From assembly GCA_910579145.1 (NCBI GenBank), contig CAJTTQ010000120.1:1-5155 (forward strand): a stretch of 5,155 bases of DNA, in the 5' to 3' direction. Source of the DNA: an uncultured Eubacterium sp. (GTDB taxonomy: Bacteria > Bacillota > Clostridia > Lachnospirales > Lachnospiraceae). Under the pieces are notes generated by a model. It did not search any database. It was not told the DNA's origin and saw only the letters and a program-made list of their open reading frames with translations. This document shows, piece after piece, positions 1 to 5,155 of the stretch. Position numbers and translations under genes: made by a program. How positions within the stretch are numbered: the stretch's first letter is position 1; every line of letters starts with the position of its first letter.

Positions 1-2
1 AG

Positions 3-290
3 AGATGGATTAACGGTAACGAAATAAATATCAAACAATTTACTGGCGAAACTCTCTGCGAAAAACTTGCAATTGATTTGTGGGGTAATGATTATGTCCA
101 GTGGTTGAAATGTGCTGACTTTCTTCAAACAGCTTCTTTCTTAATTGCATTTGATACTGAAATGACTATGGATGCAGATATACTTGAAGAAATATGTCGT
201 CTTGCGCCACCGGAGATCATGAGAGGAGAATTTTTAAGCGATACTCAACAAGAGTATGATATTATCACGTTTAACGATGATAACTTTTAG
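3..290 (+). CDS. Partial hypothetical protein, C-terminal 95 residues only
   Basis: The reading frame is open from the left edge to a TAG at 288-290, so this is the 3' end of a gene that begins outside the window. The internal TTG at 78 could be read as a start, but the frame runs unbroken upstream of it (RWINGNEINIKQF...) and no ribosome binding site precedes it, so a start there is unlikely. The visible part is acidic, with a middle rich in hydrophobic residues (CADFLQTASFLIAF) and an Asp/Glu-rich tail ending DIITFNDDNF. No transmembrane segment, catalytic motif or repeat is evident. I do not recognise the family. The codons are A+T-rich, like the next gene and unlike the genes after position 1000. 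Small acidic proteins of this look include immunity and accessory proteins, but nothing here proves such a role. The DinB-like gene follows 42 bases later on the same strand and could be co-transcribed. Confidence 0.6.
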   Translation, partial: RWINGNEINIKQFTGETLCEKLAIDLWGNDYVQWLKCADFLQTASFLIAFDTEMTMDADILEEICRLAPPEIMRGEFLSDTQQEYDIITFNDDNF

Positions 291-332
291 TTTATTAAAG
301 CATAAAATCAAAATTTTTAAAGGGGGTCGAGC

Positions 333-986
333 ATGAATAAGGAATGGTCTGAACTTAATAAAACAATGCAATTACAAATGAGAAAAAAAGATACATATAA
401 ATTGGGTATCCATACATTATTTGAATTACGACATCAGCTAATGCAAACTTTAATATCACTTAAAGAGGAGTTAAGCCGAGAAGATTTTGACGCCATCCCC
501 TTTATAAATGCGGACGGTTATCATAGTAAAACGATTGCCTATTCTATCTGGCATATATTTCGTATCGAAGATATCGTTGCACATACAGTGATCAGTGGAG
601 ATGAACAAGTATTTTTTGAGCGCAATTATCAGGAGCGTATCCATTCACCGATCATTACAACGGGAAATGAGCTGGTCAAACATCAGATTTCAGTCTTTTC
701 AAAACAACTTGATCTGGAAGGATTATATTCATACATCTTTGACGTGAAAGCCAGTACGGAAAAGATAGTGGAAAAAATGTCTTATGACGACTTGAAAAGG
801 AAAATACCTGAGGAGAGAAAAGCATATTTGAAATCATTAAATGTTGTTAGTACAGATGAACATGCAATTTGGCTGATAGATTATTGGTGTGATAAGGCTG
901 TTCGGGGACTTATTCAAATGCCATTTTCGAGACACCTGATCATGCACATCGAAGCCTGTTTGCGCATTAAGAATAAGATATTATGA
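333..986 (+). CDS. DinB/YfiT-like superfamily protein (putative metal-dependent four-helix bundle)
   Basis: A 217-residue, soluble, mostly helical protein. The ATG start is supported by a strong AGGGGG site at 321-326, six bases upstream. The block SIWHIFRIED at residues 71-80, with His74 and Asp80, resembles the conserved helix-2 'WHxxHxxxxD' region of DinB-like proteins. The C-terminal block RHLIMHIEACLRIKNKI has His201 and His205. One early and two late histidines match the usual arrangement of the three metal ligands in DinB/YfiT bundles. The length is somewhat above the usual 150-180 residues, owing to an N-terminal helix and a longer middle part (residues 100-175). Known relatives include damage-inducible proteins and thiol (bacillithiol or mycothiol) transferases, but most family members have no defined substrate, and none can be named here. 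There is no signal peptide or membrane segment, so it should be cytosolic. The family call is fairly secure; the metal binding and any transferase role are inferred from motif placement. Confidence 0.7.
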   Translation: MNKEWSELNKTMQLQMRKKDTYKLGIHTLFELRHQLMQTLISLKEELSREDFDAIPFINADGYHSKTIAYSIWHIFRIEDIVAHTVISGDEQVFFERNYQERIHSPIITTGNELVKHQISVFSKQLDLEGLYSYIFDVKASTEKIVEKMSYDDLKRKIPEERKAYLKSLNVVSTDEHAIWLIDYWCDKAVRGLIQMPFSRHLIMHIEACLRIKNKIL

Positions 987-1011
987 AAGGCCGGCTGGCA
1001 GTTGGTTTTTT
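987..1011 (+). terminator. Possible weak intrinsic terminator after the DinB-like gene
   Basis: Directly after the stop codon, CCGGC (991-995) can pair with GTTGG (1001-1005) across the loop TGGCA, and a run of six T follows (1006-1011). Two of the five pairs are G-U, and the outer extension AAGG/TTTT adds only weak pairs. The geometry is right for an intrinsic terminator but the stem is weak. It lies exactly where the base composition changes and before the GNAT gene. Confidence 0.35.
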
Positions 1012-1026
1012 CATGGACGGGAGGAA

Positions 1027-1452
1027 ATGATCGTGAAAGTAGCCATATACGAAACACTCACAGATCCAGCAAGGGAGATCCGAAAAGAGGTTTTTATCGA
1101 TGAGCAGGGGTTTCAGGAGGAATATGATGAGATGGATGAGGCGGCGGTGCATTTTGTACTATTTGAAGATGAACAATCTCCGATTGCGACCTGCCGTGTC
1201 TTTTGGAATCAGGAAATGAACGCGTATACACTGGGAAGACTGGCAGTCATCGCGAAAAGCCGAGGGAGAAATATCGGTTCGATCCTGGTACACGAAGTTG
1301 AAAAATATGTTAGGCTGCGGGGTGGAACGGAGATCGTTCTGCATGCCCAGTGCCGTGCCGCACAATTTTATCGGAAACTCGGCTTTGCGGAATTTGGCAG
1401 CGTGCAGGAGGAGGAAGGATGTCCTCATATCTGGATGCGGAAATTTCTGTGA
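1027..1452 (+). CDS. GNAT family N-acetyltransferase, ElaA/YjcF-like
   Basis: A 141-residue single-domain GNAT (Acetyltransf_10-like), expected to move an acetyl group from acetyl-CoA to an amine; the acceptor is unknown. Family landmarks, counted from the ATG: IRKEVFIDEQGF at 18-29 and DEMDEAAVHF at 34-43, the 'R..VF..EQG...DE.D..A.H' pattern of ElaA/YjcF proteins; strand 4 with LGRLAV at 69-74; the CoA pyrophosphate loop SRGRNIGSIL at 78-87; FYRKLGF at 114-120; and EEGCPHIWM at 129-137. In the CoA loop the usual first glycine of RGxGxG is Asn82, a tolerated variant in some GNATs. The start is uncertain. The GGGAGG site (1019-1024) lies only two bases from this ATG but eight from an in-frame GTG at 1033, which gives MKVAIYET, a typical family N-terminus. 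I think the GTG is the more likely true start. The protein is cytosolic. The next gene begins after a 121-base gap, so it is probably a separate unit. Confidence 0.85.
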   Translation: MIVKVAIYETLTDPAREIRKEVFIDEQGFQEEYDEMDEAAVHFVLFEDEQSPIATCRVFWNQEMNAYTLGRLAVIAKSRGRNIGSILVHEVEKYVRLRGGTEIVLHAQCRAAQFYRKLGFAEFGSVQEEEGCPHIWMRKFL

Positions 1453-1457
1453 AGCCT

Positions 1458-1482
1458 TTGACAGATGACAGGCAGTTATGAT
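1458..1482 (+). promoter_or_regulatory. Possible promoter for the AI-2E/PLD gene pair
   Basis: A perfect -35 consensus TTGACA lies at 1458-1463, just after the GNAT stop codon. A -10-like TATGAT (5 of 6 matches) lies at 1477-1482. The spacer is only 13 bases, too short for a standard sigma-A promoter; the properly spaced hexamer downstream (ATACAC) matches poorly. The two elements look good singly but not as a pair, so this is a candidate only. It would give a leader of about 85-90 bases before the AI-2E start. Confidence 0.3.
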
Positions 1483-1500
1483 ACACTGTGCTGTGACCGG

Positions 1501-1527
1501 GCGGCCAAACGTTTGCAGAGGCGCCGC
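1501..1527 (+). promoter_or_regulatory. Leader inverted repeats: CAAACGTTTG palindrome inside a GC-rich stem
   Basis: In the untranslated stretch before the AI-2E gene, CAAACGTTTG (1506-1515) is a perfect 10-bp palindrome. It sits within a larger possible stem in which GCGGC (1501-1505) can pair with GCCGC (1523-1527). It could be an operator for a dimeric regulator or an RNA hairpin in the leader. No T-run follows, so it is not an intrinsic terminator. It matches no riboswitch that I know. The function is unproven. Confidence 0.25.
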
Positions 1528-1573
1528 GACAAAACGTCAGATCCAGTACGGTTCAAAAGAAAGGAAACAGAAT

Positions 1574-2740
1574 ATGGAATTTAGCAGGGAAAAGTTAAAG
1601 CAGATCAGAAGATTGATGATCCTGGCTGCTTTTTTGGTTTTGATGATCCTATATAGTGAGAAGGTCTTTTTTGGGGCCGCTTTTTTGTTTGGCATATTGA
1701 AGCCGTTTCTTTATGGCGGCGCGATCGCGTTCGTTTTGAACATTCCCATGAGAGCGGTCGAGAACAAATGGCTGAAAGGCTGGAACGGGAAGGCGTCAGA
1801 CAAACTGAAACGGCCCGTCAGCATGGTGATCACCCTCGTGTTGATCGCACTTGTGCTAGCCATCGTTGTGGGAGTGGTACTGCCGCAGATGGCGCTTACC
1901 ATTTCCGAGATCGGGAAAAAGATACCGGCCTTCATCCAGAAAATGATGGAGGAATTTGGTAAGCTGACGAGGGAAGATTCGATGCTGGCAGACCAGCTGA
2001 ACCAGCTCGATCTAAAAGGGATCAATTGGAATGACCTGCTTGAAAATATCATGTATTTTATGAGGAATGGCGCGGGAAATATGCTCGGTTCCACGTTTAA
2101 TGTGGCCGGCAGCATCATATCCGGCGTGGTAAATACGGCGATCGCGTTTGTTTTTGCCCTGTATATACTGGCGCAGAAGGAGAAGCTGGCAAGTCAGGCC
2201 GGCCGGCTCATCAACGCTTACCTGCCGGCGCGGGTCAGGAGGAAGGTGAGGAAGGCCGGGGCGTTACTGGATCGGAATTTCAGCAATTTCATCGCCGGAC
2301 AGTGCTTGGAGGCGCTGATTTTAGGAGTGATGTTTATCGTCTCCATGAGCATATTCCGAATGCCCTACGCGTTTACAGTGGGAGCGCTGATCGCCGTCAC
2401 GTCATTGATCCCTATTGTGGGTGCGTTTACGGGGTGCGCGGTGGGAACGTTTCTGATCCTGGTAAATGATCCGCTGCAGGCGCTTTGGTTTTTGATCCTG
2501 TTCTTTGTGCTGCAGCAGATCGAGGGAAATCTGATCTATCCGCGGGTGGTCGGAAATTCTGTGGGACTTCCGTCGATCTGGGTATTGATGGCGGTCAGCA
2601 TCGGCGGCAGCCTGTTCGGCGTGACGGGAATGCTTGTCTTTATCCCGTTGATGTCTACAGGGTATGCCCTGATCCGTGAAAATGTGAACCGAAGAGAGGT
2701 GTTAGCCGAAAAAGGCGTGCACCTATGGAGAGAAAAATGA
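1574..2740 (+). CDS. AI-2E family transporter-like membrane protein (TqsA/YtvI-type)
   Basis: A 388-residue polytopic membrane protein of the AI-2E (PF01594) family, whose usual length is 350-400. Likely membrane segments, counted from this ATG: about 14-28, 32-57 (ending in the family-typical AFVLNIP), 83-104, 175-200, 243-262, 264-295, 300-315 and 334-366. A soluble-looking stretch lies at about 110-170. Conserved landmarks are SLIPIVGAF at 277-285, FVLQQIEGNLIYPRVVGNSV at 311-330 and GLPSIWVLMA at 331-340. The family name comes from E. coli TqsA, linked to autoinducer-2 export; other members act in Na+/H+ exchange, and many are uncharacterised, so AI-2 transport should not be assumed. An in-frame ATG at 1478 would add 32 residues, but that extension is polar, lacks a ribosome binding site and overlaps promoter-like sequence. 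The ATG at 1574 has AAGGA at 1561-1565, eight bases upstream. The PLD gene starts within its last codons, implying a shared transcript. Confidence 0.9.
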   Translation: MEFSREKLKQIRRLMILAAFLVLMILYSEKVFFGAAFLFGILKPFLYGGAIAFVLNIPMRAVENKWLKGWNGKASDKLKRPVSMVITLVLIALVLAIVVGVVLPQMALTISEIGKKIPAFIQKMMEEFGKLTREDSMLADQLNQLDLKGINWNDLLENIMYFMRNGAGNMLGSTFNVAGSIISGVVNTAIAFVFALYILAQKEKLASQAGRLINAYLPARVRRKVRKAGALLDRNFSNFIAGQCLEALILGVMFIVSMSIFRMPYAFTVGALIAVTSLIPIVGAFTGCAVGTFLILVNDPLQALWFLILFFVLQQIEGNLIYPRVVGNSVGLPSIWVLMAVSIGGSLFGVTGMLVFIPLMSTGYALIRENVNRREVLAEKGVHLWREK

Positions 2741-4143
2741 GAAGAGCCATTAAATTCGTACTGGGATCCGTGCTCCTATTTGTCGTGTATCTCTTTCTAG
2801 GAGTCATGTTATCCTACAATAAGCAGCCAGATATCAGTGAGGAATACCGGTCGTCGTTTCGCGCGGAGGATTGCTGCACGGATACCGTGTCCCCTGACCG
2901 CGCCTGTATCATAGAAGATAACGAGGAAGCATTGAGACAACGTCTGAAAATGATCGAGCAGGCAAAGGATCGGGTCATTCTCTCGACGTTTGAATTTCGG
3001 GCGGATGAGAGCGGGAAGCGCATGCTGGCCGTGCTGATGCAGGCGGCAAAACGCGGCGTAAAGGTGCAGATACTCGTAGATGGGATGCCGGCATTTTTGC
3101 GGATGGACAGAAATGAATATTTTTACGCGTTAGCGACGATGGATCATGTCGAAATAAAAGTGTATAACCGGATCAATGTTCTTATGCCGTGGAAAAGCAT
3201 GGGGCGGCTGCATGACAAATATGTGATCGCGGATGATGATTGTTATCTTTTGGGCGGCAGGAATACATATGACTATTTTCTGGGTGATCACGGGTATCAA
3301 AATTATGACAGGGATGTTTTAGTGTACAGCACCGACCCAGCCGACGAACGAAGTTCGATCCATCAGCTGGAGCAGTATTTTGATTCGGTGTGGAATTTGG
3401 AAGACTGTTCGGCTTTTTATGAGGGCAGGAGAAATGAAAAGGCAGCGGAGGCGAAGCTTGAATTAGAAGAGCTGTATGAGGAAATAAAGAGAGAAGTTCC
3501 GGATCTGTCGCAACCCGCGGACTATATGTCCATGACCTGGGAAACAAACCGGATCACGCTGTTATCCAATCCGATCCATGTCTATGCGAAAGAACCTGTC
3601 GTATTTTATTCACTGGTCGAGATCATGAAACATGCCGATGGTGAAATCGTTATCCACACGCCATATGTGATCTGCAATGACTGGATGTATGCGTCCCTGC
3701 AGGAGGTCTGCCGCCAGAATCCGGCTACGTCTCTTCTGACTAATTCCGCCGCGAATAACGGAAATCCGTTTGGCGCCTCGGACTATCTGAAGAATAAAGG
3801 CAGGCTGGTTGACACCGGCCTGAACATATATGAGTATGAGGGCGGTGTGTCCTATCACGGAAAAAGTATTTCGGTGGGAAACCGGTTGTCCATCATCGGT
3901 TCGTTCAATATGGATATGAGAAGTGCTTATCTGGATACGGAACTTATGCTCGTGATCGACAGTGAGCGAGTGAACCAGCAGTTGAGGGAACATATGCTTG
4001 AATACGAAGCTGCTTCTGCCAAAGTGGTCGATGAGGAGCAGTATGAAATTCCAGAAGGAGTCAGGCAGCAGGAAATCAGCGGCAAAGACAAATGGGTGAT
4101 CGGCCTGCTGAAATGGTTTAACTGGCTGCGCTTTTTGATGTAA
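2737..4143 (+). CDS. Membrane-anchored phospholipase D family protein, cardiolipin synthase-like (ClsC/YmdC-type)
   Basis: A 468-residue protein with two PLD domains. Residues 4-25 form one hydrophobic segment after MRR, a likely signal anchor placing the enzyme on the outer membrane face. HKD motif 1 is HDKYVIAD at 159-166, followed by GGRN at 173-176. HKD motif 2 starts HGK at 374-376 and is followed by GSFNMDMRS at 388-396, as in cardiolipin synthases, but the Asp expected at 381 is Gly. Both catalytic His/Lys pairs are present. Family enzymes transfer phosphatidyl groups through a phospho-histidine; cardiolipin synthesis is the likeliest role, and a phospholipase or nuclease role cannot be excluded. 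The C-terminus (KWVIGLLKWFNWLRFLM) is aromatic and amphipathic and may also touch the membrane. Start choice: ATG 2737 overlaps the upstream TGA as ATGA and has GGAG at 2727-2730, six bases away. An in-frame ATG at 2725, with AAAGG nine bases upstream, would add four residues (MERK). Confidence 0.88.
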   Translation: MRRAIKFVLGSVLLFVVYLFLGVMLSYNKQPDISEEYRSSFRAEDCCTDTVSPDRACIIEDNEEALRQRLKMIEQAKDRVILSTFEFRADESGKRMLAVLMQAAKRGVKVQILVDGMPAFLRMDRNEYFYALATMDHVEIKVYNRINVLMPWKSMGRLHDKYVIADDDCYLLGGRNTYDYFLGDHGYQNYDRDVLVYSTDPADERSSIHQLEQYFDSVWNLEDCSAFYEGRRNEKAAEAKLELEELYEEIKREVPDLSQPADYMSMTWETNRITLLSNPIHVYAKEPVVFYSLVEIMKHADGEIVIHTPYVICNDWMYASLQEVCRQNPATSLLTNSAANNGNPFGASDYLKNKGRLVDTGLNIYEYEGGVSYHGKSISVGNRLSIIGSFNMDMRSAYLDTELMLVIDSERVNQQLREHMLEYEAASAKVVDEEQYEIPEGVRQQEISGKDKWVIGLLKWFNWLRFLM

Positions 4144-4229
4144 GGCCGTTTTGGGTTATGCGTGTGGATGACGTTAAAAAGCATGACCACTATTTTGTGT
4201 TGCGTCTTGAACTTTTGCGCAAGTTATGA

Positions 4230-4262
4230 AAGCGGGAGAGCAGTAGTTTTGCCCTCACGCTT
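4230..4262. repeat. Imperfect 12-bp inverted repeat (hairpin) between convergent genes
   Basis: AAGCGGGAGAGC (4230-4241) pairs with GCCCTCACGCTT (4251-4262) in 10 of 12 positions around the nine-base loop AGTAGTTTT. On the plus strand it is followed by G and six A, not T, and on the minus strand only three T lie at its exit. It is therefore not a classical intrinsic terminator in either direction, though it could block exonucleases or aid termination at the convergent gene ends. Confidence 0.5.
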
Positions 4263-4263
4263 G

Positions 4264-4290
4264 AAAAAATAATACACGGTGGAACGATAT
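4264..4290 (-). terminator. Possible weak terminator for the deacetylase gene
   Basis: Read on the minus strand just after the deacetylase stop, ATATCG pairs with CGTGTAT (one bulged T) around the loop TTCCAC. TTATTTTTT follows (plus-strand AAAAAATAA at 4264-4272). The T-tract is good but the stem is short and A+T-rich, so confidence is low. Confidence 0.3.
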
Positions 4291-4292
4291 AG

Positions 4293-5081
4293 TTACTTTT
4301 TTTCCTGACGTCCTTCATGATTCATCGTATAGTTTTCTTTATAGATCAGTTCGGAGATCGATACAAAAGTAAAGCCCTTTTCTTTTAGCGTTTTGATCAT
4401 GGAATCTAACGCTTCGGCTGTATGCTTGGCTCCGTTGTGGCACAGGATGATGGATCCGTTTCCCAGATGTTTGTGTTCGGTCACTTTTCTTATGATCGTG
4501 GAAGCGTCATAATCTTTCCAGTCAAGACTATCCACATCCCACTGGATCGGGAAATAGTTGATCTCACGGCATACCTGGATGAGATTGTCGTTATAATCGC
4601 CGTACGGAGGCCGGAATAACATCATCTCTTTCCCGGTCAGCTGTTTGACTTTTTCGTGAGGGGTTAGGATTTCCGTTTTGCATTCTTCGGCGCTCAGCGT
4701 GGACATCTGCTTGTGGTTTTCACTGTGGTTTCCGAGATCATGGCCGGCAGCGGCGATCGCTTTTACGTCGTCTGGATATTTTTCGATCCAGCCGCCCGTC
4801 ATAAAAAAAGTGACCCGGACATCATTGTTTTTCAGTACTTCCAGAATCTTTGCCGTGTCATCATTTCCCCAGGCCGCGTCAAATGAGAGCGCGATTTTCG
4901 GCTCTTCAGTGCCCACACAATATATGGGCAGTTCTTTACTGGATAAGTGGGAACTGATCGTGGCGCTGGTCTGGGGGTAGAGATAAAGGCTGGTGGCTAA
5001 AAGGAGAAGTGATGTGAGCACGATGGCCCCGACTTTCGTAAAAAGGATGAGATTTTCTTTGTCTTTTTCAATGTCTTTCAT
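4293..5081 (-). CDS. Polysaccharide deacetylase (CE4/NodB family), membrane-anchored, PdaA/PdaB-like
   Basis: A 262-residue CE4 enzyme expected to remove acetyl groups from N-acetylated sugars of peptidoglycan or another wall polysaccharide outside the membrane. Residues 12-34 are a single hydrophobic anchor after a charged N-terminus. The catalytic domain spans about 62-247. Motif 1 is SFDAAWGNDD at 66-75, with Asp68 the likely base; this is the 'SFDAAWG' version of the usual TFDDG seen in clostridial and sporulation-type deacetylases. Motif 2 is HSENH (119-123), whose two histidines should bind the metal. Motif 3 is RPPYG (157-161), motif 4 WDVDSLDW (181-188), and motif 5 ILCHNGAKHT (212-221), with His215. 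All core residues are present, so the enzyme should be active. The ATG at 5081-5079 has GGGAAG (plus-strand 5089-5094) seven bases upstream. It converges on the PLD gene and is transcribed alone. A role in spore cortex or wall modification is likely, but the exact PdaA or PdaB assignment is not secure. Confidence 0.9.
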   Translation of the reverse strand: MKDIEKDKENLILFTKVGAIVLTSLLLLATSLYLYPQTSATISSHLSSKELPIYCVGTEEPKIALSFDAAWGNDDTAKILEVLKNNDVRVTFFMTGGWIEKYPDDVKAIAAAGHDLGNHSENHKQMSTLSAEECKTEILTPHEKVKQLTGKEMMLFRPPYGDYNDNLIQVCREINYFPIQWDVDSLDWKDYDASTIIRKVTEHKHLGNGSIILCHNGAKHTAEALDSMIKTLKEKGFTFVSISELIYKENYTMNHEGRQEKK

Positions 5082-5099
5082 ATAAAAACTTCCCGCGAA

Positions 5100-5128
5100 A
5101 TTTTATACTATTTTATTTGAAAAATCAA
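5100..5128 (-). promoter_or_regulatory. Candidate sigma-A-type promoter of the deacetylase gene
   Basis: On the minus strand, TTGATT (plus-strand 5123-5128, 4 of 6 matches) is followed after exactly 17 bases by TAAAAT (5100-5105, 5 of 6 matches). Transcription would start near 5093, leaving a very short leader that runs into the GGGAAG site, a reason for caution. A sporulation-type alternative is a GCATA at 5133-5137 with TAAAATA (5109-5115) 17 bases on; it lacks the usual leading C of sigma-F/G -10 elements. The region is A+T-rich, so chance matches are easy. Confidence 0.4.
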
Positions 5129-5155
5129 AATTTATGCTCAAATTGTCAGGATATC

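Larger units (their letters stand above)
4144..4292. other. Convergent intergenic region, no gene recognised
   Basis: This 149-base gap separates the plus-strand PLD gene from the minus-strand deacetylase gene, where terminators for both would be expected. It holds several short competing stems: AACTT/AAGTT at 4210-4225 and TTGCG/CGCAA at 4200-4222. It also holds the longer hairpin and the weak minus-strand terminator listed separately. A 34-codon frame at 4168-4272 has no ribosome binding site and no recognisable product. I saw no convincing T-run terminator for the plus-strand pair. Confidence 0.5.

Noticed and set aside
291..332. Possible promoter (TAAAAT at 303-308) before the DinB-like gene
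   Set aside because: No acceptable -35 element lies 16-18 bases upstream, and the region is A+T-rich enough for chance matches.
1478..1573. N-terminal extension of the AI-2E-family protein from an upstream in-frame ATG
   Set aside because: There is no ribosome binding site, the 32 added residues are polar and unlike the family, and the stretch overlaps promoter-like sequence; ATG 1574 has a good site.
1711..2118. Antisense open frame within the AI-2E-family gene
   Set aside because: It lies wholly inside a well-supported gene and shows no domain or ribosome binding site; it is a shadow of the coding strand.
3182..3993. Two long antisense open frames within the PLD gene
   Set aside because: They overlap the HKD motifs of a clear gene, and their translations show no recognisable domain.
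4168..4272. 34-codon plus-strand open frame in the convergent spacer
   Set aside because: It has no ribosome binding site, no recognisable product, and it runs through the inverted repeat.
4422..4980. Plus-strand open frames opposite the deacetylase gene
   Set aside because: They are antisense to a gene with all CE4 motifs and have no support of their own.
4293..5081. Inactive deacetylase because motif 1 is not TFDDG
   Set aside because: The SFDAAWGNDD form is a known variant of sporulation-type and clostridial CE4 enzymes, and the metal-binding histidines and other motifs are intact.

Overview
The window looks like chromosomal DNA from a spore-forming, Gram-positive clostridial bacterium, most likely of the Lachnospiraceae type. 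This rests on the purine-rich ribosome binding sites, on a CE4 deacetylase whose 'SFDAAWGNDD' signature is typical of clostridial and sporulation-type deacetylases, and on the overall style of the AI-2E-family and phospholipase D proteins. The assignment is made by recognition; no search was run.

Layout: (1) Positions 1-290 hold the 3' end of a plus-strand gene whose start lies outside the window; its product is not recognised. (2) Positions 333-986 encode a DinB/YfiT-like four-helix-bundle protein. These first ~990 bases are visibly richer in A+T than what follows. (3) A possible weak terminator lies at about 987-1011. Then comes a small GNAT acetyltransferase of the ElaA/YjcF type (1027-1452, with a better-placed GTG start at 1033). 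(4) After a 121-base leader with a possible promoter and a 10-bp perfect palindrome comes a two-gene unit: an AI-2E-family membrane protein (1574-2740), overlapped by a membrane-anchored phospholipase D/cardiolipin-synthase-like protein (about 2737-4143). The stop of the first and a well-placed start of the second share an ATGA, which suggests translational coupling. (5) A 149-base convergent intergenic region contains hairpins but no gene. (6) On the minus strand, 4293-5081 encodes a membrane-anchored polysaccharide deacetylase with its own promoter-like sequence near the right edge.

Functionally, the right three quarters of the window is about the cell envelope: a multi-pass permease-like protein, a phospholipid-modifying PLD-family enzyme and a peptidoglycan or polysaccharide deacetylase. 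The left part carries unrelated small cytosolic proteins of the stress/accessory kind. No mobile element, CRISPR array, tRNA or rRNA was seen. I found no convincing new system. The points most worth a second look are the substituted second HKD motif in the PLD protein, its coupling to the AI-2E-family gene, the palindrome in the leader, and the unidentified partial gene at the left edge.
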